Source: Malachius bipustulatus
Taxonomy: Eukaryota; Arthropoda; Insecta; Coleoptera; Melyridae
DNA: 64,000 nucleotides
NCBI GenBank assembly: GCA_910589415.1
Contig: OU342630.1
Span: 71,544,186 to 71,608,185 of the forward strand
Direction of reading: 5' to 3'
The notes beneath the pieces are model-generated. The model was not told the origin of the DNA. It made no database searches and worked only from the letters and a program-made list of their open reading frames with translations. This document shows, piece after piece, positions 34,713 through 46,919 of the stretch; the first letter of the stretch is position 1; the number at the start of each line of letters is the position of its first letter. A program made the position numbers and the translations under genes.

Positions 34713-36258
34713 AAAAATCCGGGTTAAAATCGCACAATATATAAATAAAGATAATACAGGGCGACAGAAAAACAAATGTGTCACAAATATAACCCTATTA
34801 TTCCGTCAGTTATTTTTTTTAATGTAACTTCATAAATATTAGCAGATATAACAATAATTAATTGTAACATTTCATTAATCCTCTAAAAAATAAAATGGAT
34901 TGACTTTGGTTATAAATCATGATTAACTAAATAGCCATTAATTAATGTGCAGCTCTTAAAACCACTTGTATCGAATTAATTGCAATTTTTGGCTAAACAA
35001 AAACATTGAACAATAACAAAGCACTTTTATAATGTTGATTTCAGTAAATCATTGACTTATTTTTATATTTAAATTATTATAAATTAATAATAATTAATGA
35101 TTGCGATAAGGTTTATGAATAAACGAAATACTTATTTGTGTTTGTATAACATTTACATGTAAATATTATAGTTAATTTGCGCCATATTATTAGCCTAGAG
35201 TAGCTCACAGACGCCACTCATGATGCCCTTTGACATGAGGTCGCCTGTGAATTAAGTAAAGACATTTCAATTTCAATAGACGCAGAAATAGCTCGATTTT
35301 TGCCCAAGATAATATTATATTGTCTATTATGTAGAATTTTTATTTAATTCTTTTCTAAAATTTACTCCATTATTGAGCTTGCATAAGATTTATAAATAGA
35401 TGAAATCCTACATTTATTTTTATGACATTATGTAACAAAATTCAATATTTTTCTTTTACTCTCAGTTTTAAAAAATAATATAAATTGAGTAAGAGTTGGT
35501 AAATAAAAAATATAAATTATTTGCCGACTTGGTTTTATTTATTTAGGTACCTAACTCATTATAAATTAAAGCTAGTTTTACTCATCATCAAATCTATGAA
35601 AGTTTAGCATTTCATGAGATTTGGCCCTTAATTTCCAAAGAAACTTACCTATAACACTTTTTTGCAAAATAACTATCCAAGGAAACAGTTCTTTTCACTG
35701 TAATCTAATAAAGTAATTTTCCTGTTAGTTCTACCAGTGTTAGTGTTAGATGGTGTTTATGTTGTTGCATACATTTTAATTCTAACTTATTATAACATTC
35801 AAGAATTTTTGTAACTTTGTTAAGAAAACTCACCCACATAACAAGTTGGAGAATCTACCAAAAATCACTACTTGCACGATTACAATATTTTGAAGTTTCA
35901 GTTTCCATTTTAATAATGAGGAAGATTATTTGCACCAGCATTACCAGCAACCCATAACAGAATTACCAAAATTGGAGAAAACTTCTCATCTGATAGGTCT
36001 AAAGAATAAGAATAACTGAAACAATATTTAAAATAATATAAATATCAAAGTGACAATAACCAGGAAGAATTTTTTATATCCAGAGGAAAGTATTACTAAG
36101 TCACTCATCCAAATAAAACAAGATGGGAAGAAACTCTCCAAGCCGAAGAAACCAAAAGGACCCCGAACGGATCGTATGGAAATCAGGCCTCGGTTAAAAT
36201 CGCTGAAATTGAAATATGTTATTCAACTGTTTGTAGTGATCAAAAGTCTCCATGGGCA
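34713..36258. other. AT-rich non-coding stretch
   Basis: A 72-codon Lys-rich plus-strand frame at 36050-36268 runs into the neighbouring MITE and has no motif; I do not call it. A TACAGGGCGA terminus-like site lies at about 34755 without a partner. Confidence 0.45.
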
Positions 36259-37132
36259 TAAAGCGTGATAAAATATGGACGTTTCTTTGTTGTTGCTATT
36301 AACCATGGCTAACTTCGTTATTATTAGAGCTATGAAGTCAGTTCAATTCGCAAGAGTGAAGAATTTTTGCTGCATATTAAAGTGGTGAAAGCAGATAAAC
36401 AATAGAAAGTCGACCTTGTGAGATTATTCCAATAAAAGTAATTTTTAAAATGTGAAATCCTGTATGTATATCATTACATTTTCAAATTGTCTGGAGATAA
36501 TCAAATTAAAATGGCCCAAACAGTGTGCTTTTAAAGTGAATAGCTTATGAGTTACAAAACAAGCGAAAATTTAAATTTTTCAATATTCAAAGCCATTTAC
36601 AAAGAAACCTGCTCAAGAAATCAAAAAATGGCTTACATGTCCCTATCTTAACTTTTCATGTACTTACTATTGAAATATTTAAAAAAATTATTTATGTCGT
36701 TTTTAAATTGTAGTAGTTTTTTTATCATCCTGTATAAACATTTAAACTAGGTAGGTACACAAAAAGGTACCACATGAAAAGTTAGGATAGGGACATGTAA
36801 ACAATTTTTCAATTTCTTGAATAGTTTTCATTGTAAATGGCTTCGAACATTGAAAAATATCAATTTTCACTTGTTTTTAACTCATAAGCTACTCACTATA
36901 AAAGCAAACTCAACATGTGTATAATGTATAATGTAACATTATACAGGGTTTCATATTTTAAAAATTACTTTTTTTTTAATAATTCACAAAGACAATTGTT
37001 CTTCTGTTTTTACCACTATAATGCACGGCGAAAATTCTTCTCTTTTGCTAATTTAACTGACTTAAAGTAGCTTCAATAATAACAAAGTTAGCAATGGTTA
37101 ACAGAAAATAGCAGATATTTCATCACCCTGTA
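36259..37132. mobile_element. Foldback MITE sharing the ACATGTCCCTAT core
   Basis: Its ends are TAAAGCGTGATAAAATATGG (left) and the complement TACAGGGTGATGAAATAT (right end 37132). Arms of about 400 bp pair throughout, e.g. CCATGGCTAACTTCGTTATT (36303) with its complement near 37080-37100. The core repeats the ACATGTCCCTAT(C/T)TTAAC motif of 1-860. Non-coding. Confidence 0.8.
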
Positions 37133-37195
37133 TATATATATTCACTTTGTGCCCATGGAGATTCAGAAATTTTAACCGAGGGCTTATTTGTGCTG

Positions 37196-38015
37196 TACAG
37201 GGTGATTCATTATAATGTCGCCCCCCTTTAACTTTGTTATTTCATGTGTCCAAAAAAAAATTAAAAGTGGGGTTATGTAGGTGCTAAAAAAGACTTTTTT
37301 ATACGTGTAACAAAAATTTGAAAGTAGATCAGTATACAGGGAAAACCAAAAATTTAATTTTTTTTTCAATGGATCACCCTATATATGAATTTATTTTTCG
37401 ATTCCTCGTAAAATTCTAAGCATAACTTATATAACATACCGTATACCTAAATTCAAAGGCTTCTGAAATATTCGCATTTGAAACATCATCAAATATTTTA
37501 TAAAACACCTGTTGCAAATCAAGAAATCTAACAATAAAATGCTCTACTGGGCCTCCATTTTTTTCAACACATTTTATAAGGGTTTATAAGGGTTGTTCGC
37601 ATTTTCTCCAATGAATCTGTTATGAATTCTGGGTTATTTTAATTTAAATTATTAATTTTAATCCGTATCAAATCTTTTAGATGATCGAGGTTTTCAATTT
37701 GGTAGTTATACACACGGCTTTTTGAATAGTTTCAAATGCGAATATTTCAGAAACTATTGAATTTAGGTATACGGTATGTTATATAAATTATGCTTAGAAT
37801 TTTACGAGGAATCGAAAAATAAATTCATATATAGGGTGTTCCATTGAAAAAAAATTAAATTTTTGGTTTTCCCTGTATACTGATCTATTTTCAAATTTTT
37901 GTTATACATATAAAAAAGTCTTTTTTAGCACCTACATAACCCTACTTTTAATTTTTTTGAGACACATGAAATAACAAAGTTAAAGGGGGGCGACATTATA
38001 ATGAATCACCCTGTA
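37196..38015. mobile_element. Foldback MITE, TACAGGGTGATTCATT family
   Basis: TACAGGGTGATTCATTATAA at the left is exactly complementary to TTATAATGAATCACCCTGTA at the right. Arms of about 280-300 bp are near identical and the loop is about 37480-37720. Non-coding. Confidence 0.88.
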
Positions 38016-38707
38016 CATACTTCATTTAATTGTCCGTATGGGTTTTAAAAGCTGCTTAATATCACTCTTACTGTGAAGAATAAATTGATTTCTTAAGGTG
38101 CTTTTGACTACCAGTTATTATATGTATTATTCTTAACCAATGAACAAAAAGTACATAATTTATCATCTACTTGATGTTTCTCACTTTAAAAAGAGCCGTT
38201 TAGAAATTAATTAATGATAATTATTATTCTCGAAACAACAGAAATGTAATTTTGTTATAAGGGTATTCACGAGATGTTTCCTACTTTTGTACATTTACAA
38301 AATCATGATAGTTCACAGTTTTATACAAAATTTAACAAACTGGATTGGTTTTTTTAAGTGTCTGAAGTGTCAGGCAGGAAATGTCTGATTTGTGTAAAAG
38401 TACAAAAGTACGAAGCACCTCCTGAGCCATGAACAGAGGCTATTTTTCCACGGAACTTTTTGGCATATCGTAAAGAGTGAGAAACAAATAATACACTGGT
38501 GGTGTGGAAGAGTGAGACAGAAGATAAGGCATGTATCCTCTAAATTAATTTTTATAATTTATCCTGACAGTAGTTAAAAAAATAATCTGAAATTTAAATT
38601 AAGGGCACTCTTTTATTGGATATTGCAAAGCAGGAGTTTATTGCATTTCCAACAGTGGAAAAAAATAAATTTCAACAAAATAATAATAACATTAGTCCAT
38701 TTTGATA
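38016..38707. other. Non-coding stretch
   Basis: Only a weak local inverted repeat around CTACTTTTGTACATTT (38281) and AAAGTACAAAAGTACG (about 38397). Confidence 0.4.
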
Positions 38708-39546
38708 ATACCGAGTGACAAGTTTCAAAGCAGAACATAGGCAAATAGCACGGGAAATCACATATTTGCAGTTTATTTCTCACCACTTTTTTCTACAAGA
38801 ATAGTAATGGTGTCTATCGAAAGAGTATTATTTTCTGAACATGCTGATACCAAAATACCTACAAATTAACAGTTTTATATCATCACAGAATATTTTAAAC
38901 ATTTTCAAAATTAAAAGATGAGCAGCCATGACATGCTAAATTCGGACAACTTTTTCACTGTCAAAGCAAATATTTTCAATTATTTAATTTATTTTTTTGA
39001 AATTAATGATCCCATCCTTTTATAAAATTGCGCTTCGAACTTGTCCAAGTTGTTGGTTATTAACGAGTGCACATTCGGCCACCACGAGCTCTGTAAATTT
39101 TATTTTTAAGGTAACCCCAAGATCTCAAGAAAAGTCACAACAAGGATAAGGTGCTAAATCGGGAGATCTGGCCGGCCAGTTAATAGTACCACGGCGATAA
39201 ACACGCGTCCGGCATTAGAATAGCTATTATTATTATTATTCATTGACAATCTTTGCAGGGAAACGTGTATCAGTAATTAAAAATATTTGTTTTGACAGTA
39301 ACAAAATTATTCGAATTAGGCATGTCATAGCCGCTCACACTTTTAATTTTGAAAATGTTTAAGTTATTCTGTTACCATAAAGAAACTGTTAATTGTTAAG
39401 TATTTGGTATCAGCATGCTCAGAAAACAATTCTCTTTCGATAGACACCATTACCATTCTTGTAGATAAAAGTGGTGAGAAATAAACCACAAATATGTGAT
39501 TTCCAATGCTATTCGCCTATGTTCTGCTTTGAAACTTGTCATACGG
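38708..39546. mobile_element. Foldback derived from a Tc1/mariner-like transposon
   Basis: TGACAAGTTTCAAAGCAGAA (38715) pairs with TTCTGCTTTGAAACTTGTCA (39522), and arms extend about 180 bp (GGTGTCTATCGAAAGAG with its partner near 39437-39453). Between the arms lies a transposase fragment (39130-39222, minus), so this is an internally deleted copy of a once coding element. Confidence 0.75.
39130..39222 (-). pseudogene. Transposase fragment with WPARSPDLAP motif
   Basis: Minus-strand translation reads RRGTINWPARSPDLAPY, the third-aspartate block of Tc1/mariner-like transposases (compare ISWPPRSPDLNPLD in the 49724-50802 gene). An in-frame stop follows within about 10 residues. The rest of the gene is gone. 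Confidence 0.7.
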
Positions 39547-39831
39547 TATATTTATCATTTATTTTGTATCACAGCCCAAAAATGTACTATAGTTTATTTC
39601 AAACGGATAGTTCTAAGATGTATGGTACATGTTTATTCCACCATTCATTTAGTGTGAATAGTATATAGACCAAGCAAATAGAGGTTTTTCTTGACAAAAA
39701 TAGTATGCGGAATAGCCTCCAGATCCTAACCGCACAGTTTTCTACTCGAGTTTACCATTTTCTTTTTTTAAATTAACAATTTAGTGCAAATATCTAATAA
39801 AAAAGCAATAATGCTTTCTGAATGACGCATT

Positions 39832-40362
39832 TGCCCTAATGGTATGGTGAAGACAGAGACATCGATGTTTTAATGGTCATTTCCATCTCATCAGTCTGTC
39901 ACATCACATCTTGTTTACTTTTCAGTCGTCAGATGGCATTTGCCTTGCAACTCACTATACTTCCGACAAATCATTTGCTTATATGCTTTGATTTTCTTTC
40001 CAATCGGCACACTCCTCTGGCGGTGGTGAACTGATGAGCTAAATAAATAAATATTGTATGGCTGTGGTAAAGCCCAAGTGTCAGAAGTTTTCAAGTAGCC
40101 TCAAGGGCCTCTGACGTAACTTAACGACTGCTGTGAAGCAGCCCGGACCCCCTTTTTAACGTACCTCCCGGAGCACGATCGGTCACGGAATTTTTTTATT
40201 TACCACTATCAAGTTTGGTCACCCATCCAAGTACTGACCAAACAAAGCCGTGCTGCACTTTAGAGATCGTTTGACCGAATTGGTGGCATACAAAAAACTG
40301 ATGAGATGGAAATGACCATTGAAACATCGATGTCTGTCTTCACCATACCATTAGGGCAAAAA
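39832..40362. mobile_element. Inserted TIR element carrying a 5S-derived SINE
   Basis: GCCCTAATGGTATGGTGAAG at 39832 is complementary to CTTCACCATACCATTAGGGC at 40339. The TIRs run about 70 bp, through CATCGATGT and CATTTCCATCTCATCAG. The loop contains the SINE at 40036-40285. Confidence 0.75.
40036..40285 (-). mobile_element. 5S rRNA-derived SINE (SINE3-like)
   Basis: On the minus strand it contains AGTGCAGCACGGCTTTG, then GGTCAGTACTTGGATGGGTG and ACC (40217-40262). This matches the internal control region of 5S rRNA (AAGCAGGGTCGGGCC...GGTTAGTACTTGGATGGG). The 5' third of 5S is degenerate, and an unrelated body and an (ATTT)n-like tail near 40038-40052 follow. So this is a 5S-promoted SINE rather than a 5S gene. 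Confidence 0.7.
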
Positions 40363-41223
40363 ATCTATTTTTTGTGTTTTTGCTTATAAAAGAAAAACTG
40401 ATGGGACAATCTATGGTCGCAATGGACGAATTGTAGAGAATGGAAATATGAAGTAAACATAAGAGATGAAACAACTAGATCGGTTCATTATTAAGAGAGA
40501 AAAAAATAAATAGCATTTCTTTTTTTAAATTTTAAACAAAACCATTTTATGAGTTGTAGTGCAGGCTCTTTGTGTGATAGTCGATATTGATAGGTACTCC
40601 CTGTAGGCAACATTCCTGATGCTGTCGGATAATTAATTTTCGCGTAATTGCAATCAGAAGTTTTACATATCATATTTTGCAGCGAGGCTGGATGCTCTGG
40701 AAGCCGTCTGATTCGAATTTATCAAACTGATTTGGAAAATAGAATTGTTCAGCTGTACCTAAACCGTCAATCTTCGTTTTGCATTTAAATTCTGAAAATA
40801 AATAAGTAAAAATTGGGCGCAAGCATTAGCAAAAAAGAGTGAACTCACAAGGGTGGGGGAGAACAGCAGTTGAGGGGAGGGCTGTCGTACGTTTGATAAA
40901 TTCGGATCCGATGACCTCAAGAGTATCCAGTTCCGCCCAGCTTCGCTGCAAAATATAGCATGAAGAACTTCTGATTGTAATTACGCAAAAAATAGTGATC
41001 TGACAGCATCTGGGTTTTGCCCACAGGAAATACCTATAAATATCGACTATCTCGCAAAGAGCCTACACTACAACTCAAAAAATGACGACGTTATGAATTT
41101 TTGAAAAACCGCTATTTTTTCCGGTTTTTCTGCCTCAATAATGAACCAATCAGGTTTATCAGTTCTTACTTTCTCTGTATTTCTCTACAATTCGCCCATT
41201 GAGACCATTTAGATTGCCCCATC

Positions 41224-41230
41224 AGTTTTT
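41224..41230 (-). promoter_or_regulatory. Possible poly(A) signal for DUS1L
   Basis: AATAAA on the minus strand about 230 nt past the stop codon. It lies in the arm of a transposon, so it is a guess; no closer AATAAA was seen. Confidence 0.25.
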
Positions 41231-41460
41231 ATTTTACAAGCAAAAAACACAAAACATGCGAATTTTTGAATAAAAAAAGAAAATGGTAAACTCGAGTAGA
41301 TAATTGGCACTGACGGTATTCTATTACTATTTTTGTCAGAAGCTGGTGATTTTAGAGCTCTATTCCTTGGTCTAATATTTTTATGTCTAGCCTACATACC
41401 TATACATGAAATTATTACAACTAAACGTTTGGAATAAACTACAGGTACCATAATGTTTCA

Positions 41461-44400
41461 TCATAATGACATATCTTCACGGGCTTCATTATCAGATTTT
41501 TTAGCACTAGCAAATGTTCGTGCCATTTGTCTGCGAGTTTTCACTAAAATCCTATGTCCTGGACAGTCCAAGTCTTCAATATAACACTTATCTTTACAAC
41601 ACTTTTTGCAAAGCTTGTACAAACATTTAGAACCCTGCAAGAAATCACTTTTATTACAAAAATTAAATACATTTTCAGGTATCTCACCAAAGGATTTTCA
41701 CATTGGGTACATTTTTCCGAACTACGAGCCAGTCTAACACCGGGCCTTCTATTAAGACGACGAAGTTTTTTCATCTTTTTTCTACTTATAGGGTTTCCTT
41801 TATCATCTTCATACAGTCTTTTTGACGTCTCCGACTAAAAAGATATTTTAATAAATACGAATCAATCTACACATTTATTTAATTCTGACCTCCCCAGAGC
41901 CCCTATTTTCTTCAACTTTTTTTAAATGCTGATCTGGTGGTTCCCTGACATAAGGCTGGCATAACCATGGCGGAAGGATTAAATTTTGTGTGCCAGCTTC
42001 TGTTGTTTGATGCCAGATGGCTCTACCTTCATGGAAATCTCCATACATGTCTTTAATCTCGGTAATTATGGACTCAAATATTTCCATAGTATTTGCTGCT
42101 CCTAACTTTATTCTAAGGTCATTATTTGAAGGTATGGATAATCTAGAAAATACAGTAATATAATTAGAAAGAAAAGAAAATACACCATAGAATTGTTGAA
42201 ATTTAAAGAAAATATTTTGAAAAAGATGAAGAGTTGTGTTGAAGGGGAATTCTATATTATTGAACGTTTTAACCCTCTTATTCTATAATCAGTTATAAAA
42301 ATTACATTACACATAATGTATTAGTATAATAATAATTATTATGGAACTCTGTAAAACTACATTAATGTTATATTACATGAGTTACATATCGAGGGGATTA
42401 ATTTACAAAACAGCAAATTTTACATTATAACTTCACCTTCCTTTGCCAGTCAGCTTGATCAAAGCAAATTATCTCTTCCAAGATTTTTTCCCATGAAACA
42501 TATCTCTCCACAAAATAGTTGAATTTCACTTACATGTGATGGAATAATTTGAACAAGTGTCCTCTAACATAAGAAATAGGTGCTGGATAGATATTGACAA
42601 GTTTCAAATATTCAAATCCAGGCTCCCATGCAGGTGGATTACGATAAGTAAATATGGCCGGATTGTAGAGGTTTCCTTCTGCCGTCATTACGCCTACAGC
42701 CCTTGTCTCAGCCAAACATCTTTCAATATCCTGCATAGAATGGATATTCCCATTTGAAATTACAGGAATATTTACAGCATCCCTGAAAAAACATGTTATC
42801 AGCACATGTCCTATTTCAATGTTATCTGTTGTTATGATTGAAAGCACTTCAAACATGACAGATCTTACCTGACAGCTTTTACATATTTCCAATCTGCTAA
42901 GCCAGTCAACGGGCCTTTTTGGTCTCTTGTTCGTCCATGCACTGTCAACATTTTACAGCCAGCGGTTTCCAACATTTTGGCATATTCTATAGTTTTCTGC
43001 ATGCTCTCAAATACACGAATTTTGCATGTTACAGGAACTTTTAAATTTGTGCTGAGTGTGCTCACTGAAATTCCTTGAGTTCAGAGTTTTTGACAAACAC
43101 ATTATAAATTTTGCTGCATGAAAAATAACTGGAATTGATCACTGTTGGATGTTATAATTTGATTGTTTGGCAGCTGGAAGGGGCTACTTATTTATTTTTC
43201 AAAATCTAACTCACCAATTTCATTTAACAAAGACCACTCATCTTGCAGAAAAGCTCCATAGTGACCTCGTTTAGCAATTGCTTGTGGACAGCCAAGATTA
43301 ATATCAATCGCCGAGCAATAATCTTGAGCTAATAAAGCGGCTTCCAGCATTATTTGAGGATCATTTCCACAGAACTGAAAATATTTTCGTTATAACCTTG
43401 CACAAGACAATTAGGTAAACACAACACATAATTATGTTTGACATTTCCGAGGCTGCCTTTGATGAAGTTATTATGCTCAAAGAGTAGCAAAATCAAAAAA
43501 TTGAGAATTTCACTATACCTGAGTCGGCCAGACAATTCCATACTTATTGGTTGCCTGGTATGGGTAAACCCATAACAACGACATATCTTATATAAATGGT
43601 CTGCCTACCTGGATCATAAACTTTTAGTAGCGTGTGTGAGTCGGAAAAAAACCCGAAAATTGTAAATATTTTGAGCCGGAACAAGATTACTTCCCCCCTC
43701 CGTTTTCGAGGATGCTGAACACGATGACGTTGTCAGAATTTCTCTTTGGGGTTGCGCAACCCCTCAAAACGGCCAAAAACCACCCCCTAGAGAGATAAAC
43801 CGCGCTTCAATCCATTTCCCTGCAAAAAAAACCTTCCCCCCGTTTTCGAGGATGCTGAGCACAATGGAGGTGCTGGACATCGCGTGCGACCCCGACCAAC
43901 CCCTCCACCGGCCAATACTCACCCCCGAAATGGGTGATTTTTTTTTATGTATATGTAGGGGAAACGATGGACTTTTTCGAAAAACTTTTTGAAAATGCAA
44001 GTACAGAATCACAATGGCCATAATTTAAAATTATTTTGGAGTATAAAGAGTGTCCCATATGACAGTGACATATCAAAGTTATGTTTTTTTAAATGGAATG
44101 CTCCTATGTTATTGCATTTTTAGATTGTCTGAGAAGAGGAAATAAGATTGGCTTTTACAGTTGGTGTTTAAATTCAGAAATTTTTGAGTTATAAACAAGT
44201 GAAAATCGTCATTTTTCGAGTTCAAGGCCCTGTACAACGAAATCGGTTCAAGATAGAGAAAAACGGCTTACATGTCCCTATTTTAACTTTTTATGTACTA
44301 TCCTATGGTATAGTTTGTACTTTCTTTGATTTTTTTATTTGGCGACGCGTGGAGGAATCTCAGATTTTTTCAAATTTTTTATCACCCTGTATAAACATTT

Positions 44401-45517
44401 CATCTACATCATAGGATAGTACATGAAAAGTTAAAATAGGGACATGTAAGCCGTTTTTCTCTATCTTTAGCCGTTTTCGTTGTACAGGGCATTGAACTTA
44501 AAAAATGACGATTTTCACTTGTTTATAACTCAAAAACTTCTGAATTTAAACACCAACTGTAAAAGCCAATCTTATTTCCTCTTCTCAGACAATCTAAAAA
44601 TGCTATAACAAAGGAGCATTCCATTTAAAAAAACATAACTTTGATATGTCACTGTCATATGGGACACTATTTATACTCCAAAACAATTTTAAATTATGGC
44701 CATTGTGATTCTGTACTTGAATTTTCAAAAAGTTTTTCGAAAAAGTCCATCGTTTGCCCTACATATACATAAAAAAAAATCACCCATTTCGGGGGTGAGT
44801 ATTGGCCGGTGGAGGGGTTGGTCGGGGTCGCACGCGATGCCCAGCACCTCCATTGTGCTCAGCATCCTCGAAAACGGGGGGAAGGTTTTTTTTGCAGGGA
44901 AATGGATTGAAGCGCGGTTTATCTCTCTAGGGGGTGGTTTTTGGCCGTTTTGAGGGGTTGCGCAACCCCAAAGAGAAATTCTGAGAACGTCATCGTGTTC
45001 AGCATCCTCGAAAACGGAGGGGGGAAGTAATCTTGTTCCGGCTCAAAATATTTACATGTTCGTCCGACTCACACACGCCACTATTTCTGGGCACTTTTAT
45101 TACTATATCTTTTGGCCGACTCAGGTATACTGAAAAAGAAGAACCTTATACTTAGGTAGTAGGGTTCCCAGCCCAGGTTCTGGGACCTTGTCGTGTTAAA
45201 AGTTATGCGAACTTAGGACTGATATCGCAGTAAATGAGTTGACCTATTCATTTGGGACTGATATCGCAGTAAATGTGTTGACCTATTCATAAATGGTTAG
45301 CTACCTGAATAATTAAAGGTTTGTCTTCATCACAGGTCATTAGAGCATCTCTCCTATATTTTGGATCCTTATAAAACATGGCACTGTGCAACATTGGCGT
45401 ATAGCATAGATCTGCTCCATAGCGACGGCTCAACAATCGCCAAGCAAGTTCGCTTGCATCTACCATGGGGGCGACTATTTTCCTGGGGGCTCCAAGAGTA
45501 TGTTCCCAAAATTCCAT
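41461..45517 (-). CDS. DUS1L: tRNA-dihydrouridine synthase, DUS1L/Dus1 family (7 coding exons)
   Basis: FMN-dependent enzyme that reduces specific uridines in the D-loop of tRNA to dihydrouridine; family members use NAD(P)H. Exons (minus): 45517-45305, 43374-43215, 43064-42869, 42782-42534, 42142-41890, 41834-41688, 41634-41461. All introns are GT-AG. The exons sum to 1392 nt (463 aa) with all phases consistent; human DUS1L is about 473 aa. Motifs: FMN-binding start [20 protein letters not shown] with the catalytic Cys; [18 protein letters not shown]; phosphate-binding SNGNI; and [15 protein letters not shown]. The C-terminal exons carry the Cys-rich tail typical of DUS1L ([19 protein letters not shown]), likely zinc-binding. 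The Met at 45517 is chosen because an in-frame TAG lies five codons upstream and the context is A at -3, G at +4. Intron 1 (1930 nt) holds a large palindromic transposon. Confidence 0.95.
43621..45095. mobile_element. 1.46-kb near-perfect palindrome in DUS1L intron 1
   Basis: TAGTAGCGTGTGTGAGTCGG (about 43626) pairs with CCGACTCACACACGCCACTA (about 45065-45085). Arms of about 720 bp mirror each other with few mismatches. The core (44270-44450) is the ACATGTCCCTATTTTAAC motif shared with 1-860. The identical 85-codon frames found on opposite strands of the two arms are a palindrome artefact. No transposase. Confidence 0.88.
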
Positions 45518-45913
45518 ATTTATTCTTAACTACTTAAACAATAGCAACTAATTACTTACACCTTTTTAACTAGGTATGACAAAAAATAAGAGATGGGTAA
45601 TTATAAATACTTTCATAGAGGTAGGTATAAGCCATAAAACACAATAATTCCCTGTGGAATAATCTTTTGGATTTGGAATTTGGATATTGTTGTTCTTGTT
45701 CCTGCACCTGCTGATTCAGTGTAATTATTATTCAACAACATGCAAATTGCATTGCAGTATTGCAGTCTCTCTCCAAACCCCAAGCGAAAAGCGAGGTTAT
45801 GGTTTTTAAGTCTTCTTTTTATTTTTGGTAGTTGGGCTACAACGCTTCCGCTCCATGCCAGCTGCTTCCAAACCTGCGCACTGACAAAACAGAACGATAC
45901 GATACATAAGATA
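45518..45913 (-). promoter_or_regulatory. DUS1L: 5' flank of DUS1L
   Basis: Expected to hold the promoter and 5' UTR. No TATA box or other core element can be named. The open frame over 45613-46110 runs into hAT terminal repeats and is not called. The hAT shell begins only about 400 bp upstream of the start codon. Confidence 0.35.
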
Positions 45914-45921
45914 GAACGAAC
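45914..45921 (+). repeat. Left 8-bp TSD of the 6.66-kb hAT
   Basis: GAACGAAC, identical to 52584-52591. Confidence 0.9.
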
Positions 45922-46919
45922 CAGAGCTGGGCACGAGTACTGAAAAGAGTACTCGTAAATAATTCGAGTACGAGTACTTGGAAAATGTATTCGTAAGTAT
46001 TTACTCGTAAGTATTTTGGCACAAACAGGTGGACGAGTACGAGTAATACTCGTGAAAACACGAGTAACAAGTCGAGTAGTTTTATTCGTGTCGTGCGCAT
46101 GATCCATCATGATACCAATAAATATATCCCATTTCAGACGTTTTTGAATTCAGAGTTGGCTATGGAAAATTCGAATTATGTTGGTACCTTTCCAAAAGCT
46201 GAGTTTTGAACTACCTTTGACAAGCTAAATTTTTTAAGGTTATGGATGTTTCTAATCAAATTTGACTTTGTTTTAAATTTCACCTACGCTGCGTTGCCAA
46301 AACAGGAATATATTATCTAAAGTAGGTACTTATACTAATATTCGGGGAAATATTTATTTTTGTGTAAAATCAGACAAGGAGGATTTATTTCTTGATCGAT
46401 TTTTTTCAACTATATATGAGATTATTAACGATTCCTTTAAATATGTTTTCTGTATTTCAAAACTTTAATTTTTATCCAAAAAAATACGAAATATAAAAAC
46501 TATCATAATTTATTGTTTGTTTTTAGTTTAGTAATAAAAGATAAAAATACAAGTTATGTTCATTGTCATTAAAATTTCTTGTTTAACGGTTAAAATAAGA
46601 TTCATATATTATAAGGTAAGCTATATTATGCTTCTACAGTTCTACACTAATGCTTTTATAGTTGTTGAACAAAAAATATTCAACTAGAAAATTAAGAAAT
46701 GTTATCCAGAGAAGTAATTTAAAGGCTAGCGGTTACAACATTATTTATAAAAATCTACATAATATTATTTCGGATTTTTTTGCTCGCGATACTTCTTGAT
46801 TTTACTCTCAAATTTTATTGAGTTGGTTTAGATTCGAAGATAAAGATTATGCCCTGGAAATTTATAAAAGGCTATTTCAACAAATTTTTTCAACTGACTT
46901 CAATTTTCCAATATCAAAG

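Larger units (their letters stand above)
39666..41374. mobile_element. Nested palindromic element, about 1.7 kb
   Basis: The outer TIR TAGACCAAG(C/G)AATAGAG and TTGACAAAAATAGTA (39666-39705) pairs with 41330-41374. Inner arms 40365-40745 and 40860-41265 pair over nearly 400 bp with several indels (e.g. GTAGTGCAGGCTCTTTG with CAAAGAGCCTACACTAC). A second element (39832-40362) with its own TIRs is inserted at the left arm. No coding potential. Confidence 0.75.

Noticed and set aside
36050..36268. Lys-rich 72-codon frame as a small gene
   Set aside because: It ends inside the MITE at 36259, has no family resemblance and no supporting signals.
40214..40268. 5S rRNA gene
   Set aside because: Only the internal control region is conserved; the 5' third is degenerate and no 5S 3' end follows.
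43764..44953. Two nearly identical 85-codon frames, one per strand
   Set aside because: They are the same sequence read in the two arms of the intron palindrome. The matching core frames at 357-596 and 44184-44414 have the same cause.
45613..46110. 165-codon minus-strand frame upstream of DUS1L
   Set aside because: It runs through ACGAGTA repeats of the hAT terminus and has no domain.
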